From the NCBI RefSeq assembly GCF_019104765.1, contig NZ_JAHRXJ010000011.1, positions 62,001-126,000 of the forward strand: a stretch of DNA of 64,000 nucleotides, read 5' to 3'. Each line of letters opens with the position of its first letter. The first letter of the stretch is position 1. Shown piece by piece: positions 9,301 through 18,254 of this stretch. The position numbers and the translations under genes are program-made. The notes under the pieces are model-generated. The model searched no databases. It was not told where the DNA came from and was given only the letters and a program-made list of their open reading frames with translations. Origin of the DNA: Synechococcus sp. HK05 (lineage in GTDB: Bacteria; Cyanobacteriota; Cyanobacteriia; PCC-6307; Cyanobiaceae).

Positions 9301-10773
9301 TCAGGGCTGCGCCAGCAACCAGTGGGCCACCGCCCAGGTGGCCAGGGCATCGTCGTGGTTGTAGCGGAAGATCCGCCGCAGGTTTTGACGGGAGCCGCGG
9401 CCATCAGGGCCGTCGCCACCCAGGCGCCAGCGGCGCCACCACAGCAGCGCCCGCGCCCCATCCACCCCCTGCTGCCGCCAGCGAAACCCGAGCCAACTAG
9501 CGGTGGCCTTGAGGCCGTAACTGTTGGTGGGCATCCACCAATGGCGCCGCAGGCGCAGGTGCACATCGACCATCCGGCTGCGCAGCTCAGCGATCTGGCG
9601 CTCCTTCGCCCCCTGACGCTGGGCCAAACGCACCAGCGCCAGCAGCTCGGTTTCGCCGTAGTGGAGCACCGGCCAGTCGGGGTAGGCCGCCAGCAGGCGC
9701 TGGAGCCGCTGCCAGAGCCGCGCTTCACCGTGCTCCTGGAGCGCCAGTAGGGGGTGATAAGGGGCCGCTGCGGCCACTGGAGGGCCGGGCCAGCCGCCGC
9801 CGGCCTCCCTCGCCAGTGGCACAAAGCCGTGCAGGAAATCGTCGCGGGCGTCGGGGTCGGATTCGATGTCGTAAATCAGCACCCCTGGCGCCGAGGCCAA
9901 CTCCGGTAGCGCTGGGCTGGGATCACGCCGCAGCGGCACGCCGTCACGCTGCACCCGCGCCTGGGTCACCAGTTGCGCAGCCACCTCCGCATGTTGCTCG
10001 CCGTGCACCAGCAAGGCCTCGGCCAGCTGCTCAGGCTCGGCCGCCGCCAGCTGCTCGAGCCGGTCGACCCCCAGCCCCAGCAACATCTCGCGCCGCTTGG
10101 CACCGATACCGCTCACCTCGCTGAGGTGCCCCTCGGCGGCCGCCACCTGATCACAGGCGCCGCGCCAGCTGCACAGCACGCATTTCTTGCGGTCGGCCAC
10201 CAGCGGCGGCGGGGAGGAGCGAGCCAGATCCCCCGCCAGACGCTCCAGCGCCTCATCGAGCTGGCGGGGCAGGCTGCCTGTGAGGTTCAGGGTTTCCTTC
10301 TCGAGGCCGCGGCCCGCGCCACTGAGCACCAAGCCGTTGGGCACCGGCGCCTGTTGCTCGACCTCCAGCAGCCGACCCCAGAGGGCGAGCACCACGCGGT
10401 GCTCGCGGGTGGTGCGGCGCCCTTGGCGAAACATCACCGGCCGGTAGGCATGACCTCCCCAGCGGCTGCTGCCTTGAACCCGCTGCAGCAAAGGGGGGTG
10501 CGCCTCCACCGCCAGCCCTCCCGCTTGGCCCCGCAACCGCAGGCCCACCAGCGCCGGAGCCCCGGCGGCTGCGGCCGCCTCCCCCCGCTGCGGCTTCTGC
10601 GGGAAAAGCGTCGAAAAACTGCGCCGCTGCTCATCAAGCTGCAGCTCGCGGTGGGCCGTCCACAGGCGTTGATCGGGGTCGCCGAACTGATCCAGCCAAG
10701 CGCGGCGCTTGCAGCGCAGCCAGCTGCGCAACAGCCGGTCGTTGAGCGGGATCTGGCTCGGCACGAAGCTCAC
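9301..10773 (-). CDS. TM0106 family RecB-like putative nuclease
   Basis: 490 residues from a GTG start (SFVPSQIPLNDRL). The N-terminal part resembles the RecB/Cas4-like nuclease fold and has a Cys cluster (KKCVLCSWRGACD) like the Fe-S site of Cas4/AddB. Next comes a helix-hairpin-helix (SGIGAKRREMLLGLGVDRL). The C-terminal RNase-H-like domain starts at LIYDIESDPDARDDFLHGF. No CRISPR genes are nearby, so a general DNA repair role is more likely. Longer upstream in-frame starts exist but would overlap the divergent mutase gene. Confidence 0.85.
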   Translation of the reverse strand: MSFVPSQIPLNDRLLRSWLRCKRRAWLDQFGDPDQRLWTAHRELQLDEQRRSFSTLFPQKPQRGEAAAAAGAPALVGLRLRGQAGGLAVEAHPPLLQRVQGSSRWGGHAYRPVMFRQGRRTTREHRVVLALWGRLLEVEQQAPVPNGLVLSGAGRGLEKETLNLTGSLPRQLDEALERLAGDLARSSPPPLVADRKKCVLCSWRGACDQVAAAEGHLSEVSGIGAKRREMLLGLGVDRLEQLAAAEPEQLAEALLVHGEQHAEVAAQLVTQARVQRDGVPLRRDPSPALPELASAPGVLIYDIESDPDARDDFLHGFVPLAREAGGGWPGPPVAAAAPYHPLLALQEHGEARLWQRLQRLLAAYPDWPVLHYGETELLALVRLAQRQGAKERQIAELRSRMVDVHLRLRRHWWMPTNSYGLKATASWLGFRWRQQGVDGARALLWWRRWRLGGDGPDGRGSRQNLRRIFRYNHDDALATWAVAHWLLAQP

Positions 10774-10867
10774 GCTAGGTGGCCGTCTGGCCTGCCGGCA
10801 CCTGCGCACCCGCAGGGGGGCAGGCCGGCTGCTAGCACCACCGGTATCGCCCTGTGCCTCTACCCCG

Positions 10868-12337
10868 ATGGCTGCGTCCGCGCCCCTGCCCCTGGAGGCC
10901 AGCCCGATTGCCTTCGGCACCGATGGCTGGAGGGGCATCCTCGGGGTGGACATCACCGTGGAACGGCTGCTGCCGGTGGCAGCGGCCTCCGCGCGGGAAC
11001 TGGAGTTTTCAGCGCCCGAAGGGCTGAACAGCCGCGAGATCGTGATCGGCTACGACCGCCGCTTCCTCGCCCCGGAACTGGCCGAAGCGATATGCAGCGC
11101 CGTGCGTGGCGCCGATCTGGTGCCGGTGCTGGCCGAAGCGCCGATCCCCACGCCGGCCGCCAGCTGGGCGGTGGTGGAGCGCAGTGCCCTCGGGGCGCTG
11201 GTGATCACCGCCAGCCATAACCCTCCCGAGTGGCTCGGCCTCAAGATCAAGGGGCCCTTCGGCGGCTCTGTGGAGGGGGATTTCACCCAGCGGGTGGAGC
11301 GACGCCTCGAAGCCGGCGGCATCACCGTGCCGATCCCCGGCGACACCCTGCGCTTCGACGCGATGGGCACCTACCTGTCGGGCCTGAAGGCCAAGGTGAA
11401 CACCGCATCCCTGAGTGAGGGTCTGCAGCGGCTTGGCCTGCAGGTGATCGTGGATCCGATGCACGGATCAGCCGCTGGTGGCCTCAGCCGTTTGCTGGAG
11501 GGCGCCGCCGCCAGCGATCACCTGCGCGAGATCCGCAGCAACCGCGATCCCCTGTTCGGAGGCAATCCGCCCGAGCCCCTGGCGCCGTATCTGCAGGAGC
11601 TGATTGCCGAGGTGCGCGCCTCCACCCTGGCCGGCCGGCCTGCAGTGGGCATCGTGTTCGATGGCGACGGCGACCGCATCGCAGCGGTGGATGAACACGG
11701 CCGCTTCTGCAGCACCCAGCTGTTGATGCCCCTGTTCATCGACCACCTGGCCCGCGCCAAAGGACTGAGCGGCTCGGTGGTGAAAACCGTGAGCGGCTCC
11801 GATCTGATGCAGTTGGTGGCTGAAAACCTCGGCCGCCCGGTGCTGGAGAAGGCGGTGGGCTTCAAATACATCGCCGCTGAAATGCTCGCCAGCGACGTGC
11901 TGGTGGGCGGCGAAGAATCGGGTGGCGTGGGCTTCGGCGGCCACCTGCCGGAACGCGATGCGCTCTATGCGGCGCTTCTGCTGATCGAGGCGCTGGTGGA
12001 AGGCGGCAAACCCCTGGGTGAGCGCGTGAGCGAACTGCAGGAGCGCTGTGGCGGTGCCGCCTCCTACGACCGCCTCGATCTGCGCCTGCCGGACATGGCC
12101 ACCCGCCAACGACTGGAGCAGTTCCTTGCCGCTACTCCGCCCCAGGAGGTGGCCGGCGCAACGGTGCAAGAGGTGATCACCACCGATGGCGTGAAGCTGC
12201 GCCTAGGCCCCAGCCATTGGCTGATGCTGCGCTTCTCCGGCACCGAACCGCTGCTGCGCCTCTACTGCGAAGCCCCCAACGATGCCCGCGTGGCTGAGGT
12301 GCTCGCCTGGGCGCGTCAGCTGGCTGAACAAGCCTGA
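10868..12337 (+). CDS. Phosphoglucomutase/phosphomannomutase family protein
   Basis: Interconverts hexose 1- and 6-phosphates through a phosphoserine. 489 residues; ATG 10868 (MAASAPLPL) precedes the first domain FGTDGWRGILG. The catalytic loop is TASHNPPEW, the metal loop DGDGDR, the sugar-specificity loop GEESGGVGFGGH, and the phosphate-binding loop RFSGTEPLLRLY. All four domains are present. Glc versus Man preference cannot be settled. The product feeds nucleotide-sugar synthesis, such as the enzymes encoded at 36.7-42.5 kb (inference). Confidence 0.92.
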   Translation: MAASAPLPLEASPIAFGTDGWRGILGVDITVERLLPVAAASARELEFSAPEGLNSREIVIGYDRRFLAPELAEAICSAVRGADLVPVLAEAPIPTPAASWAVVERSALGALVITASHNPPEWLGLKIKGPFGGSVEGDFTQRVERRLEAGGITVPIPGDTLRFDAMGTYLSGLKAKVNTASLSEGLQRLGLQVIVDPMHGSAAGGLSRLLEGAAASDHLREIRSNRDPLFGGNPPEPLAPYLQELIAEVRASTLAGRPAVGIVFDGDGDRIAAVDEHGRFCSTQLLMPLFIDHLARAKGLSGSVVKTVSGSDLMQLVAENLGRPVLEKAVGFKYIAAEMLASDVLVGGEESGGVGFGGHLPERDALYAALLLIEALVEGGKPLGERVSELQERCGGAASYDRLDLRLPDMATRQRLEQFLAATPPQEVAGATVQEVITTDGVKLRLGPSHWLMLRFSGTEPLLRLYCEAPNDARVAEVLAWARQLAEQA

Positions 12338-12519
12338 AACGCACGGCCATCCGGATGACGCTTCGAGGACGCATCCACGAGTGGGCCCACATTGGCGGCG
12401 ATGTGAGCGCACCCTCGGAACGCATGGGGTCCATCAATCCAGTGCCGCCAGACAGGCAGGCTCATCGGCCCTCCAGGCGGGATTGGATGATTTCCTGCTA
12501 GAGCCGCCCTCACCCGCCC
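12338..12519. promoter_or_regulatory. 182-bp intergenic region with candidate 22-bp-spaced operator pair
   Basis: Between the mutase and rdgB. It contains GTGGGCCCAC (12381-12390, a perfect palindrome) and GTGAGCGCAC (12403-12412), whose starts are exactly 22 bp apart. Similar pairs with the same spacing lie at 15750-15781 and 24402-24433. Short reading frames crossing it show no recognisable protein. No terminator with a T run was seen. Confidence 0.45.
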
Positions 12520-13134
12520 ATGCACGCTGCAGCCAAGGATCTGGTCATCGCCAGCGGCAATGCCGGCAAGGTGCGCGAGTTCGGAAAGCTCCTGGCGGAT
12601 CTTGGCCTCGAGACCCAACCGCAGCCTCAGGGCCTGGAGGTGGAGGAAACCGGCAACACCTTCGCCGAAAACGCCCGCCTCAAAGCAATCGCCGTGGCCC
12701 GCGCCACCAGCTGCTGGGCCCTGGCCGACGATTCCGGCCTGAGCGTCGATGCCCTCGGCGGCGCCCCCGGGGTGCACTCCGCCCGCTATGCCGACAGCGA
12801 CAGCGCCCGGATCGAACGCCTGCTGCATGAACTAGCAGAGGCTGGAGCCCACACCCCGGCAACCCGCAGCGCCCACTTCACCGCCGCCCTCGCCCTGGCC
12901 AACCCGGCGGGCGAGGTGGTGCTGGAGGTGGAAGGGATCTGCCCCGGCCAGATCCTGCAAGCCCCCCGGGGCGAAGGCGGCTTCGGCTACGACCCGGTGT
13001 TTTTTGTGCCGGAAGCAGGCCTCACGTTCGCCGAGATGCCTCACAGCCAGAAAGCGGAGCTGGGGCACCGGGGCCGAGCATTTGCCGCCTTGAAACCGCA
13101 GCTGCGTGCCGCGTTAACTCACGACAAGCAGTAA
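12520..13134 (+). CDS. rdgB: Non-canonical purine NTP pyrophosphatase, RdgB/HAM1 family
   Basis: Hydrolyses ITP, dITP and XTP to the monophosphates, keeping deaminated purines out of nucleic acids. 204 residues. Family marks: LVIASGNAGKVREF at the N terminus, EETGNTFAENARLKA, ADDSGLSVDALGGAPGVHSARYA, and GFGYDPVFFVPE near residue 155. ATG at 12520. The last 16 bp overlap the convergent SIMPL-domain gene. Confidence 0.95.
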   Translation: MHAAAKDLVIASGNAGKVREFGKLLADLGLETQPQPQGLEVEETGNTFAENARLKAIAVARATSCWALADDSGLSVDALGGAPGVHSARYADSDSARIERLLHELAEAGAHTPATRSAHFTAALALANPAGEVVLEVEGICPGQILQAPRGEGGFGYDPVFFVPEAGLTFAEMPHSQKAELGHRGRAFAALKPQLRAALTHDKQ

Positions 13135-13799
13135 TCCAACCCCAAGCTCACGCTGCTCTGCGGTGCCCGAGCCTCATCGGGATTGAAGCTATTGCGCGCC
13201 GCCATTGCATAGGGCATCGGCCGAATCGAACCGCCTCCGCGCTGGTCGATGCGCAGCAGCTGCACCCGCCGCAGACCCAGCGCATCAGCCGTGGCCTGCG
13301 CCTGCCGCTGCCCGTCCGCCAGCGCCTCCCGCAGCAGCCGGGTGCGCAGCTGGGCCTCACTGCTGCTGGCCGCTTCTGCCGTGAAGCCGCGCAGGTTCAC
13401 GCCGGGCAGGCGACCGGCCGCCTGGATCAAGGCGTCGTAGTTGGCCTTGCTCACGGTGCCCGCCACGGTGGTGGTGGCCCGCTCACGCACCGGGCCCGCG
13501 CTGCCGCCGCCACTGCGGTAGGTGGTCGGCGCCGCAATCGTGAGCTTGCCGCTAACGAGGGGGGTGACCGCCTTGCGCACCGCCGCCAACCGCGCCTTCA
13601 TCTGATCGAGCGCCGCGGCCTTCGTAGGCGCTTCTGCCTCCAGGCCGAGGTTGAAACGGAAGCGATCGAAGGCGGCGCTGCCCTGTTGCTGCACTTGCAG
13701 TTGCAGCAAGGTGCCGTTGCATGCGAGCGGTTGCGCCTGAACCGGCAGCGTCAGGGGCAAGGCACTCAGGGCAACCACAGCTAATCGGAGCGCAACCAT
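13119..13799 (-). CDS. SIMPL (DUF541) domain protein, exported
   Basis: 226 residues starting at ATG 13799 with a signal peptide (MVALRLAVVALSALPLTLPV, cleavage near VQAQ). The rest fits the SIMPL domain: repeated alternating beta-alpha pattern, LLREALADGQRQAQATADALGL and QLLRIDQRGGG. Family members are periplasmic or outer-membrane proteins (BP26 in Brucella) with unclear biochemical function. The upstream extension of the frame to 14069 lacks a credible start. Convergent with rdgB, overlapping by 16 bp. Confidence 0.85.
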   Translation of the reverse strand: MVALRLAVVALSALPLTLPVQAQPLACNGTLLQLQVQQQGSAAFDRFRFNLGLEAEAPTKAAALDQMKARLAAVRKAVTPLVSGKLTIAAPTTYRSGGGSAGPVRERATTTVAGTVSKANYDALIQAAGRLPGVNLRGFTAEAASSSEAQLRTRLLREALADGQRQAQATADALGLRRVQLLRIDQRGGGSIRPMPYAMAARNSFNPDEARAPQSSVSLGLDYCLS

Positions 13800-13905
13800 G
13801 TGCGTTGGAGCATCTCCCTTGTGTCTAAGGGCAGCCCATTGGAGCCGTGCGACTGGCCTTGAGGAGATCTGCAACCAGATACAACTGATCGCCTCGCGAG
13901 CCCCC

Positions 13906-14202
13906 TCAACGCACGCCCAGATCCCCCACCGACGGCCGCCATTCCTGCAGCCGCCACTCCACACCGCCACTGCGCACCATTGGGTCCTCGAGAACCAGTG
14001 CTTCCGCCTCGGCGTAGTTGGCCGCCTGCAGCTGCAACAGGCCACCACCGCCCGGCCGGCCCTCGCCATCCACCAGATAGCCGCTGCTGATCACCACCCC
14101 ATCAGCGCGCAGCTGCTCCACCCAGGCGCGATGGGCCTCGAGGTGAGGCTTCATCGCGCTGTAGGGATGCAGGAAGGTTTCCTGCTTCACAAACCAGGGC
14201 AT
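13906..14202 (-). CDS. YciI-like (YCII domain) protein
   Basis: 98 residues. MPWFVKQETFLHPYSAMKPH is the YCII-domain opening, followed by HRAWVEQL and, at the end, EALVLEDPMVRSGGVEWRLQEW, the typical pattern of this ferredoxin-like fold. Characterised YCII proteins include dehydrochlorinases and dioxygenase-pathway enzymes, but most are of unknown function. Its ATG overlaps the carotenoid oxygenase TGA by one base (TGATG), so the two are probably co-translated. Confidence 0.85.
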   Translation of the reverse strand: MPWFVKQETFLHPYSAMKPHLEAHRAWVEQLRADGVVISSGYLVDGEGRPGGGGLLQLQAANYAEAEALVLEDPMVRSGGVEWRLQEWRPSVGDLGVR

Positions 14203-15662
14203 CAGGCCGGCGCCCAGCTGCCGTGCAGGCCGTGGGGCACCGCCAGGGGCAGCTCCAGCACCGCCACCTCCGCCAGCGACGCGGCATCCAGGATCACCAG
14301 ATCGCTGGCGCAGCGGGCGCCGTTCCACACCAAACACAACAGCCAGCCGTCGTCTTCCGCTGTGGCACCCGGGCGGGGCACCATCACCGGCTCGCTCACA
14401 AAGCCGCGCGGCGCCGCGCTCCACACCCGGCCTTCGCCGCTGGCCAAATCGAGCTTCTTGATCGCCTGCAGCGGATCGTTGCCGCGCTCGCGCTCGGCCA
14501 CCGCCATCCAGGCGTAGCGGGCGTTCAAGCCCTGCTGCGCCGGATTCACCATCGCGAATTCGCAGGTGCGCTCCTCCACGAGCTCCTTGCTCACAGCGCC
14601 CGTTTCCAGGTTGATGCGGCAGCGCACCAGCTGGCCCGCAGGGATCGATTCGAAATCCACCTGGCGGAAGTCCACATCCGGGCCGATGGAGGGGAAGTCG
14701 TCGTAATAGATCGAATCCACCACGAGCTCGTCGCCCTCTTCGAAGGCGTTGAGGTGGTGGAACACGAAGCCCTCCGGCGCCGCAATCTGCAGCGGTTCAC
14801 GGCCGGCGGCAGTGCCGGAGCTGCGAGGGATCAGCCAGAACTGGCCCTGCTCGCCGGGCTTGGAGCTCAGGCACTGGGCCGCACCTTTCTGGCCCAACAC
14901 AAAGCCGGTGGGGTTGAAGGCCACCGCGTTCTGGAGGAACACCGCCCAGTTGGGGGTGATGGCGAAGTCGTGCAGGAAGGCGAAGCCTTTGAAGCTGTGC
15001 TTGCTATCGGCCAGCAAGGCGCCCTCACTGGAGAACTCCATCAGGCGGATCGTGCTGCGCGGGCCCGCCTTCACGCCGAAGGTCACCATGCGGGGCTCGC
15101 CGTGATGGCCGGGATCGAAGCGGGGGTGAGCGCTGAAGGCCTCGCCCTTCTTGAGCAGGCCACCCAAGCGGCTGAGACCGCGGGTTTCGAGGCTGGCGGG
15201 ATCGAGGGCGTGGGGTTCGGCCGCTTCCCACAGCGCCAGCAGCTGATCACCCAGCCGCACCACATGGGTGTTGGCGATGTTCTTCAGCCGCAGATCGAAG
15301 GCGTTGGCGGCGATGCCACCGGGCTTCTGGGTGCCGAACACACCGCGATAGAGAAACTTGCCGGCCTGCTCTTCGGCCTCAAAGCCCTCGGTGCGCACAA
15401 AGCGGTTGCGCAGCTCCGCCTGGCCACCTGCAAAACGCAGGGCGGTGATCATGCCGTCGCCATCAAAGGGGTGATGCACCCACTGCCCGCCGCGTTCCAA
15501 CCGGCCCGGACCGTTGCGATACAGGGTGCCCACCAACTCCGGCGGAATGGTGCCGCGGGCGGCCGTGAGCTGCACACCCTCAAGCTCCACGCCCACGTTG
15601 CGGAAGGCGCTGGCCCAGTCGGCGCGGTCGTAAGCGGGAGCAGCGGCGGGGGCGACGGTCAT
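14202..15662 (-). CDS. Carotenoid cleavage oxygenase (RPE65/CCO family)
   Basis: Non-heme iron enzyme that cleaves a conjugated double bond of carotenoids or apocarotenoids, giving aldehydes such as retinal or ionone-type products. 486 residues. The four iron-binding His of the family can be placed: H179 (FSAHPRFD), H231 (FLHDFAIT), H302/303 (FHHLNAFEEG) and a C-terminal His in AVPHGLHG. PELVGTLYRNGPG and DGDGMI are also family marks. Cleavage position and substrate cannot be read. ATG at 15662. The YciI-like gene follows with a TGATG junction. Confidence 0.9.
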   Translation of the reverse strand: MTVAPAAAPAYDRADWASAFRNVGVELEGVQLTAARGTIPPELVGTLYRNGPGRLERGGQWVHHPFDGDGMITALRFAGGQAELRNRFVRTEGFEAEEQAGKFLYRGVFGTQKPGGIAANAFDLRLKNIANTHVVRLGDQLLALWEAAEPHALDPASLETRGLSRLGGLLKKGEAFSAHPRFDPGHHGEPRMVTFGVKAGPRSTIRLMEFSSEGALLADSKHSFKGFAFLHDFAITPNWAVFLQNAVAFNPTGFVLGQKGAAQCLSSKPGEQGQFWLIPRSSGTAAGREPLQIAAPEGFVFHHLNAFEEGDELVVDSIYYDDFPSIGPDVDFRQVDFESIPAGQLVRCRINLETGAVSKELVEERTCEFAMVNPAQQGLNARYAWMAVAERERGNDPLQAIKKLDLASGEGRVWSAAPRGFVSEPVMVPRPGATAEDDGWLLCLVWNGARCASDLVILDAASLAEVAVLELPLAVPHGLHGSWAPA

Positions 15663-15846
15663 CGGGGCGGCGGCAGGCGCGAGCCCCGATCATCGCGTAA
15701 CGGAGTGTTAAGGCGTCGCCCAGCGCCAAGCCAGCGCAACTGTCGGGATGTGGGACCAAAACTCAAGAAATCTGAGCCCACCCGCAGACAGAGCTCCAGA
15801 CACATGCGCACGCAACGCACCTCACGCGCGCCCTAAGGCGCCTGAA
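15663..15846. promoter_or_regulatory. 184-bp intergenic region with candidate 22-bp-spaced operator pair
   Basis: Lies upstream of the carotenoid oxygenase and downstream of hisB, both on the minus strand. GTGGGACCAA (15750-15759) and CTGAGCCCAC (15772-15781) start 22 bp apart, matching sites at 12381 and 24402 in sequence and spacing, though the first half-site is degenerate. It should carry the oxygenase promoter; no sigma-70 boxes are clear enough to mark. Confidence 0.4.
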
Positions 15847-16449
15847 TCAGGCCCCAGCCCGCTCCAGCACCCCCTTGCTGCTCGGCACCGCACCGGCGCG
15901 GCGCGGGTCGATCTCGGTGGCCAGGCGCAGCGCCCGGGCGAAGGCCTTGAAGCAGGCCTCCACGATGTGGTGCGAATTCACCCCGTCCAGCTGGCGGATG
16001 TGCAGGGTGAGGCCGGAGTTGTTCACCACCGCCACGAAGAACTCCTTCACCAGCTCCGTGTCGTAGCTGCCGATCTTCTGGGCCGGGATCTGCAGGCCGA
16101 AGCTCAGGTGCGGCCGGCCGCTGCAATCGAGCGCCACCTGCACCAGCGCCTCATCGAGCGGCGCCACGAAGTGGCCGAAGCGGTGGATGCCACGGCGGTC
16201 GCCCAACGCCTGGGCCAGGGCCTGACCGATGGCGATGCCCACGTCTTCATTGGTGTGGTGATCGTCGATGTGAGTGTCACCTACTGCGTTCACCTCCAGA
16301 TCGATCAGCCCGTGGCTGCTGATCTGGTGAAGCATGTGATCGAGAAACGGCACGCCGGTGCTGGCCTGGCAGCGACCGGTTCCATCCAAATTGAGCTTGA
16401 CGCGCACATCGGTTTCGCCGGTGACGCGGTGGATCTCACCTGTGCGCAT
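15847..16449 (-). CDS. hisB: Imidazoleglycerol-phosphate dehydratase
   Basis: Histidine biosynthesis, dehydrating imidazole glycerol phosphate to imidazole acetol phosphate with Mn2+. 200 residues, the usual monofunctional length. Metal-binding motifs [16 protein letters not shown] and [17 protein letters not shown] are both present, along with [19 protein letters not shown] at 16449. It lies 43 bp after a bestrophin gene and follows fabI on the same strand, so the three may be one transcript. Confidence 0.95.
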   Translation of the reverse strand: MRTGEIHRVTGETDVRVKLNLDGTGRCQASTGVPFLDHMLHQISSHGLIDLEVNAVGDTHIDDHHTNEDVGIAIGQALAQALGDRRGIHRFGHFVAPLDEALVQVALDCSGRPHLSFGLQIPAQKIGSYDTELVKEFFVAVVNNSGLTLHIRQLDGVNSHHIVEACFKAFARALRLATEIDPRRAGAVPSSKGVLERAGA

Positions 16450-16492
16450 CAGGCCTGAAAGACGTTGTGGCCATCATCGCGAACCGACTGGA

Positions 16493-17368
16493 TCAGGTCC
16501 ACACCAGGGCCGTCTCCGGCTCCGGGGGCTGCGCCAGGGGGTGGGCATCCGTGAGCAACAGGCGCGAGATCGATGCGCAGATGCGATTCATCGGCAACGC
16601 CAGATCAGCTGGAGCAAAAGGAGTTTCGACAAACGCTCCCAAACGTTCCACGGCGATGAACAGCAGCATCACGACAAAGCCCACCCAAGCCCCAACCGGG
16701 GCATAAAGGGCATCCATCCGCAGAAACAGCAGATACCCGAAGCTCCACACCGCCACCCTCACAAATACGTCGTAAGGAGCTGGAAGCGGGTGATTACGGA
16801 TGCGCTCTAGGCCGCCGAGGGTGTCGGAGATTTGACTGTGAACCCCCAATAACTGCAGACGACCCCATGCATCCACAGCCCCGGAGCGATGCAGCTGCTC
16901 AATCGCCCGGGCCTGCTGCAGCAACAACTGATCAGCACTGATCGGTGCGTCAGACCATCGGCTCAAGGCCCAGCGGAGGTGGCTCTGGGAATCAGTGCGG
17001 AGCTCAGCATTCATCGTCCAGGCCAACCGCACCTGAGCGTCCAGCAAAGGCGAGATTTGGTCGTGGTCACCCAGAAGGGCCCGCAACAGGTCACGCCAAC
17101 TACGGCTGTGATTCAACAAGGCTCCCCAGAGCTTGCGCGCCTCCCACCAACGTTCATACGCCTGGCTCTGCCGAAAGCCAGTGAACACCGACACAGCAAT
17201 GCCCCAGGTGGGTAGAAGCACCTCAGGGGCAAGCATCTGGGCCAGGTTCGGGTTCAGCCGAAGGGATCCCACACAGAGCAGGGCCGCGACCAGAAAATCC
17301 GTCCAGAGATGGCGCAGGAGATAGAGAGCAACCTTGAGGCTCCCCAGCGGGCCAACCTGCCGGAGCAT
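16493..17368 (-). CDS. Bestrophin family channel protein
   Basis: 291 residues, membrane protein. [30 protein letters not shown] is the bestrophin core signature (residues about 60-90), and there are hydrophobic helices near the N terminus and around [13 protein letters not shown]. Relatives in cyanobacteria, algae and plants conduct chloride or bicarbonate and have been linked to thylakoid ion balance; which ion this one passes is not known. ATG at 17368, only 3 bp after the fabI stop. Base composition is somewhat less GC-rich than its neighbours. Confidence 0.88.
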   Translation of the reverse strand: MLRQVGPLGSLKVALYLLRHLWTDFLVAALLCVGSLRLNPNLAQMLAPEVLLPTWGIAVSVFTGFRQSQAYERWWEARKLWGALLNHSRSWRDLLRALLGDHDQISPLLDAQVRLAWTMNAELRTDSQSHLRWALSRWSDAPISADQLLLQQARAIEQLHRSGAVDAWGRLQLLGVHSQISDTLGGLERIRNHPLPAPYDVFVRVAVWSFGYLLFLRMDALYAPVGAWVGFVVMLLFIAVERLGAFVETPFAPADLALPMNRICASISRLLLTDAHPLAQPPEPETALVWT

Positions 17369-17371
17369 CGA

Positions 17372-18154
17372 TCACATCCCCGTGATGCAGTAACCCGCAT
17401 CCACGTAGATCACCTGGCCGGTAATGCCGCTGGAGAGGGGGCTGGCCAGGAACGCAGCGGTACCGCCCACTTCGTCCTGGGTCACGGTGCGATGCAGGGG
17501 GGCCTTCTCCTCCACGTTGTGGATCATGTCGAGGATGCCGCCGATGGCGGAGCTGGCCAGGGTGCGGATCGGGCCGGCGCTAATCGCGTTCACGCGCACC
17601 TGCTTCTCGGCCCCCAGCTCGGCAGCCAAATAACGCACAGACGCCTCGAGAGCCGCCTTGGCCACGCCCATCACGTTGTAGTTGGGGATGGCGCGCTCAG
17701 CGCCCAGGTAGCTGAGGGTGATCACGCTGGCGCCCTCGTTGAACAGCGGCTTGGCGTAGCGGCAGAGGGGTGCCAGTGAATAGGCGCTCACCTCGAGGGC
17801 CCGGGCGAAGCCCTCGGGAGAGATGTTCGAGTAATCGCCCACCAGCTCGTCCTTACCGGCGTAGGCCAGGCAGTGCACGAGCACATCGATCGAGCCCCAC
17901 TGTTCCTTCACCTTGGCGAACACCGCCTCGATCTGAGCCGGGTCCTGCACATTCAGGGGCTCGAACAGGGTGGGAGCCAGCGGCGCCGTGAGGTCGCGCA
18001 CCTTGCCCTCAAAGCGGCCCTTCTCATCAGGGAGGTAGGTCACGCCCAGCTCGGCGCCGGCGGCGTGCAGCTGCTGGGCAATGCCCCAGGCGATCGACTT
18101 GTTGTTGGCGATGCCCGTCACCAGGGCCTTCTTGCCGCGCAGATCGAGGAGCAT
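17372..18154 (-). CDS. fabI: Enoyl-[acyl-carrier-protein] reductase (NADH)
   Basis: Last reductive step of the fatty-acid elongation cycle. 260 residues from ATG 18154. N-terminal KKALVTGIANNKSIAWGIA is the FabI nucleotide-binding region with its Ser-Ile-Ala motif. The active site is YNVMGVAKAALE (Tyr-x6-Lys), and substrate-loop residues AISAGPIRTLASSAI follow. A bestrophin gene follows after 3 bp and then hisB. The upstream frame extension to 18451 is not needed. Confidence 0.95.
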   Translation of the reverse strand: MLLDLRGKKALVTGIANNKSIAWGIAQQLHAAGAELGVTYLPDEKGRFEGKVRDLTAPLAPTLFEPLNVQDPAQIEAVFAKVKEQWGSIDVLVHCLAYAGKDELVGDYSNISPEGFARALEVSAYSLAPLCRYAKPLFNEGASVITLSYLGAERAIPNYNVMGVAKAALEASVRYLAAELGAEKQVRVNAISAGPIRTLASSAIGGILDMIHNVEEKAPLHRTVTQDEVGGTAAFLASPLSSGITGQVIYVDAGYCITGM

Positions 18155-18254
18155 GGGGAAAAACGACGCCGGAGCGCTTGCGATCGGGGGATTCTCCCCC
18201 AGCCACGGCCGCGGGCCCCAGGCGGCAGGATCGGCGCCTGGATTGCTCCACCCC

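Noticed and set aside
12357-12506. 49-codon frame between the mutase and rdgB
   Set aside because: No homology recognised and it covers the candidate operator pair; better explained as regulatory DNA.
14223-15836. Long open frame (537 codons) on the plus strand opposite the carotenoid oxygenase
   Set aside because: It is a shadow of a strongly supported gene in a GC-rich genome; its His/Gly/Ala-rich sequence has no family features.
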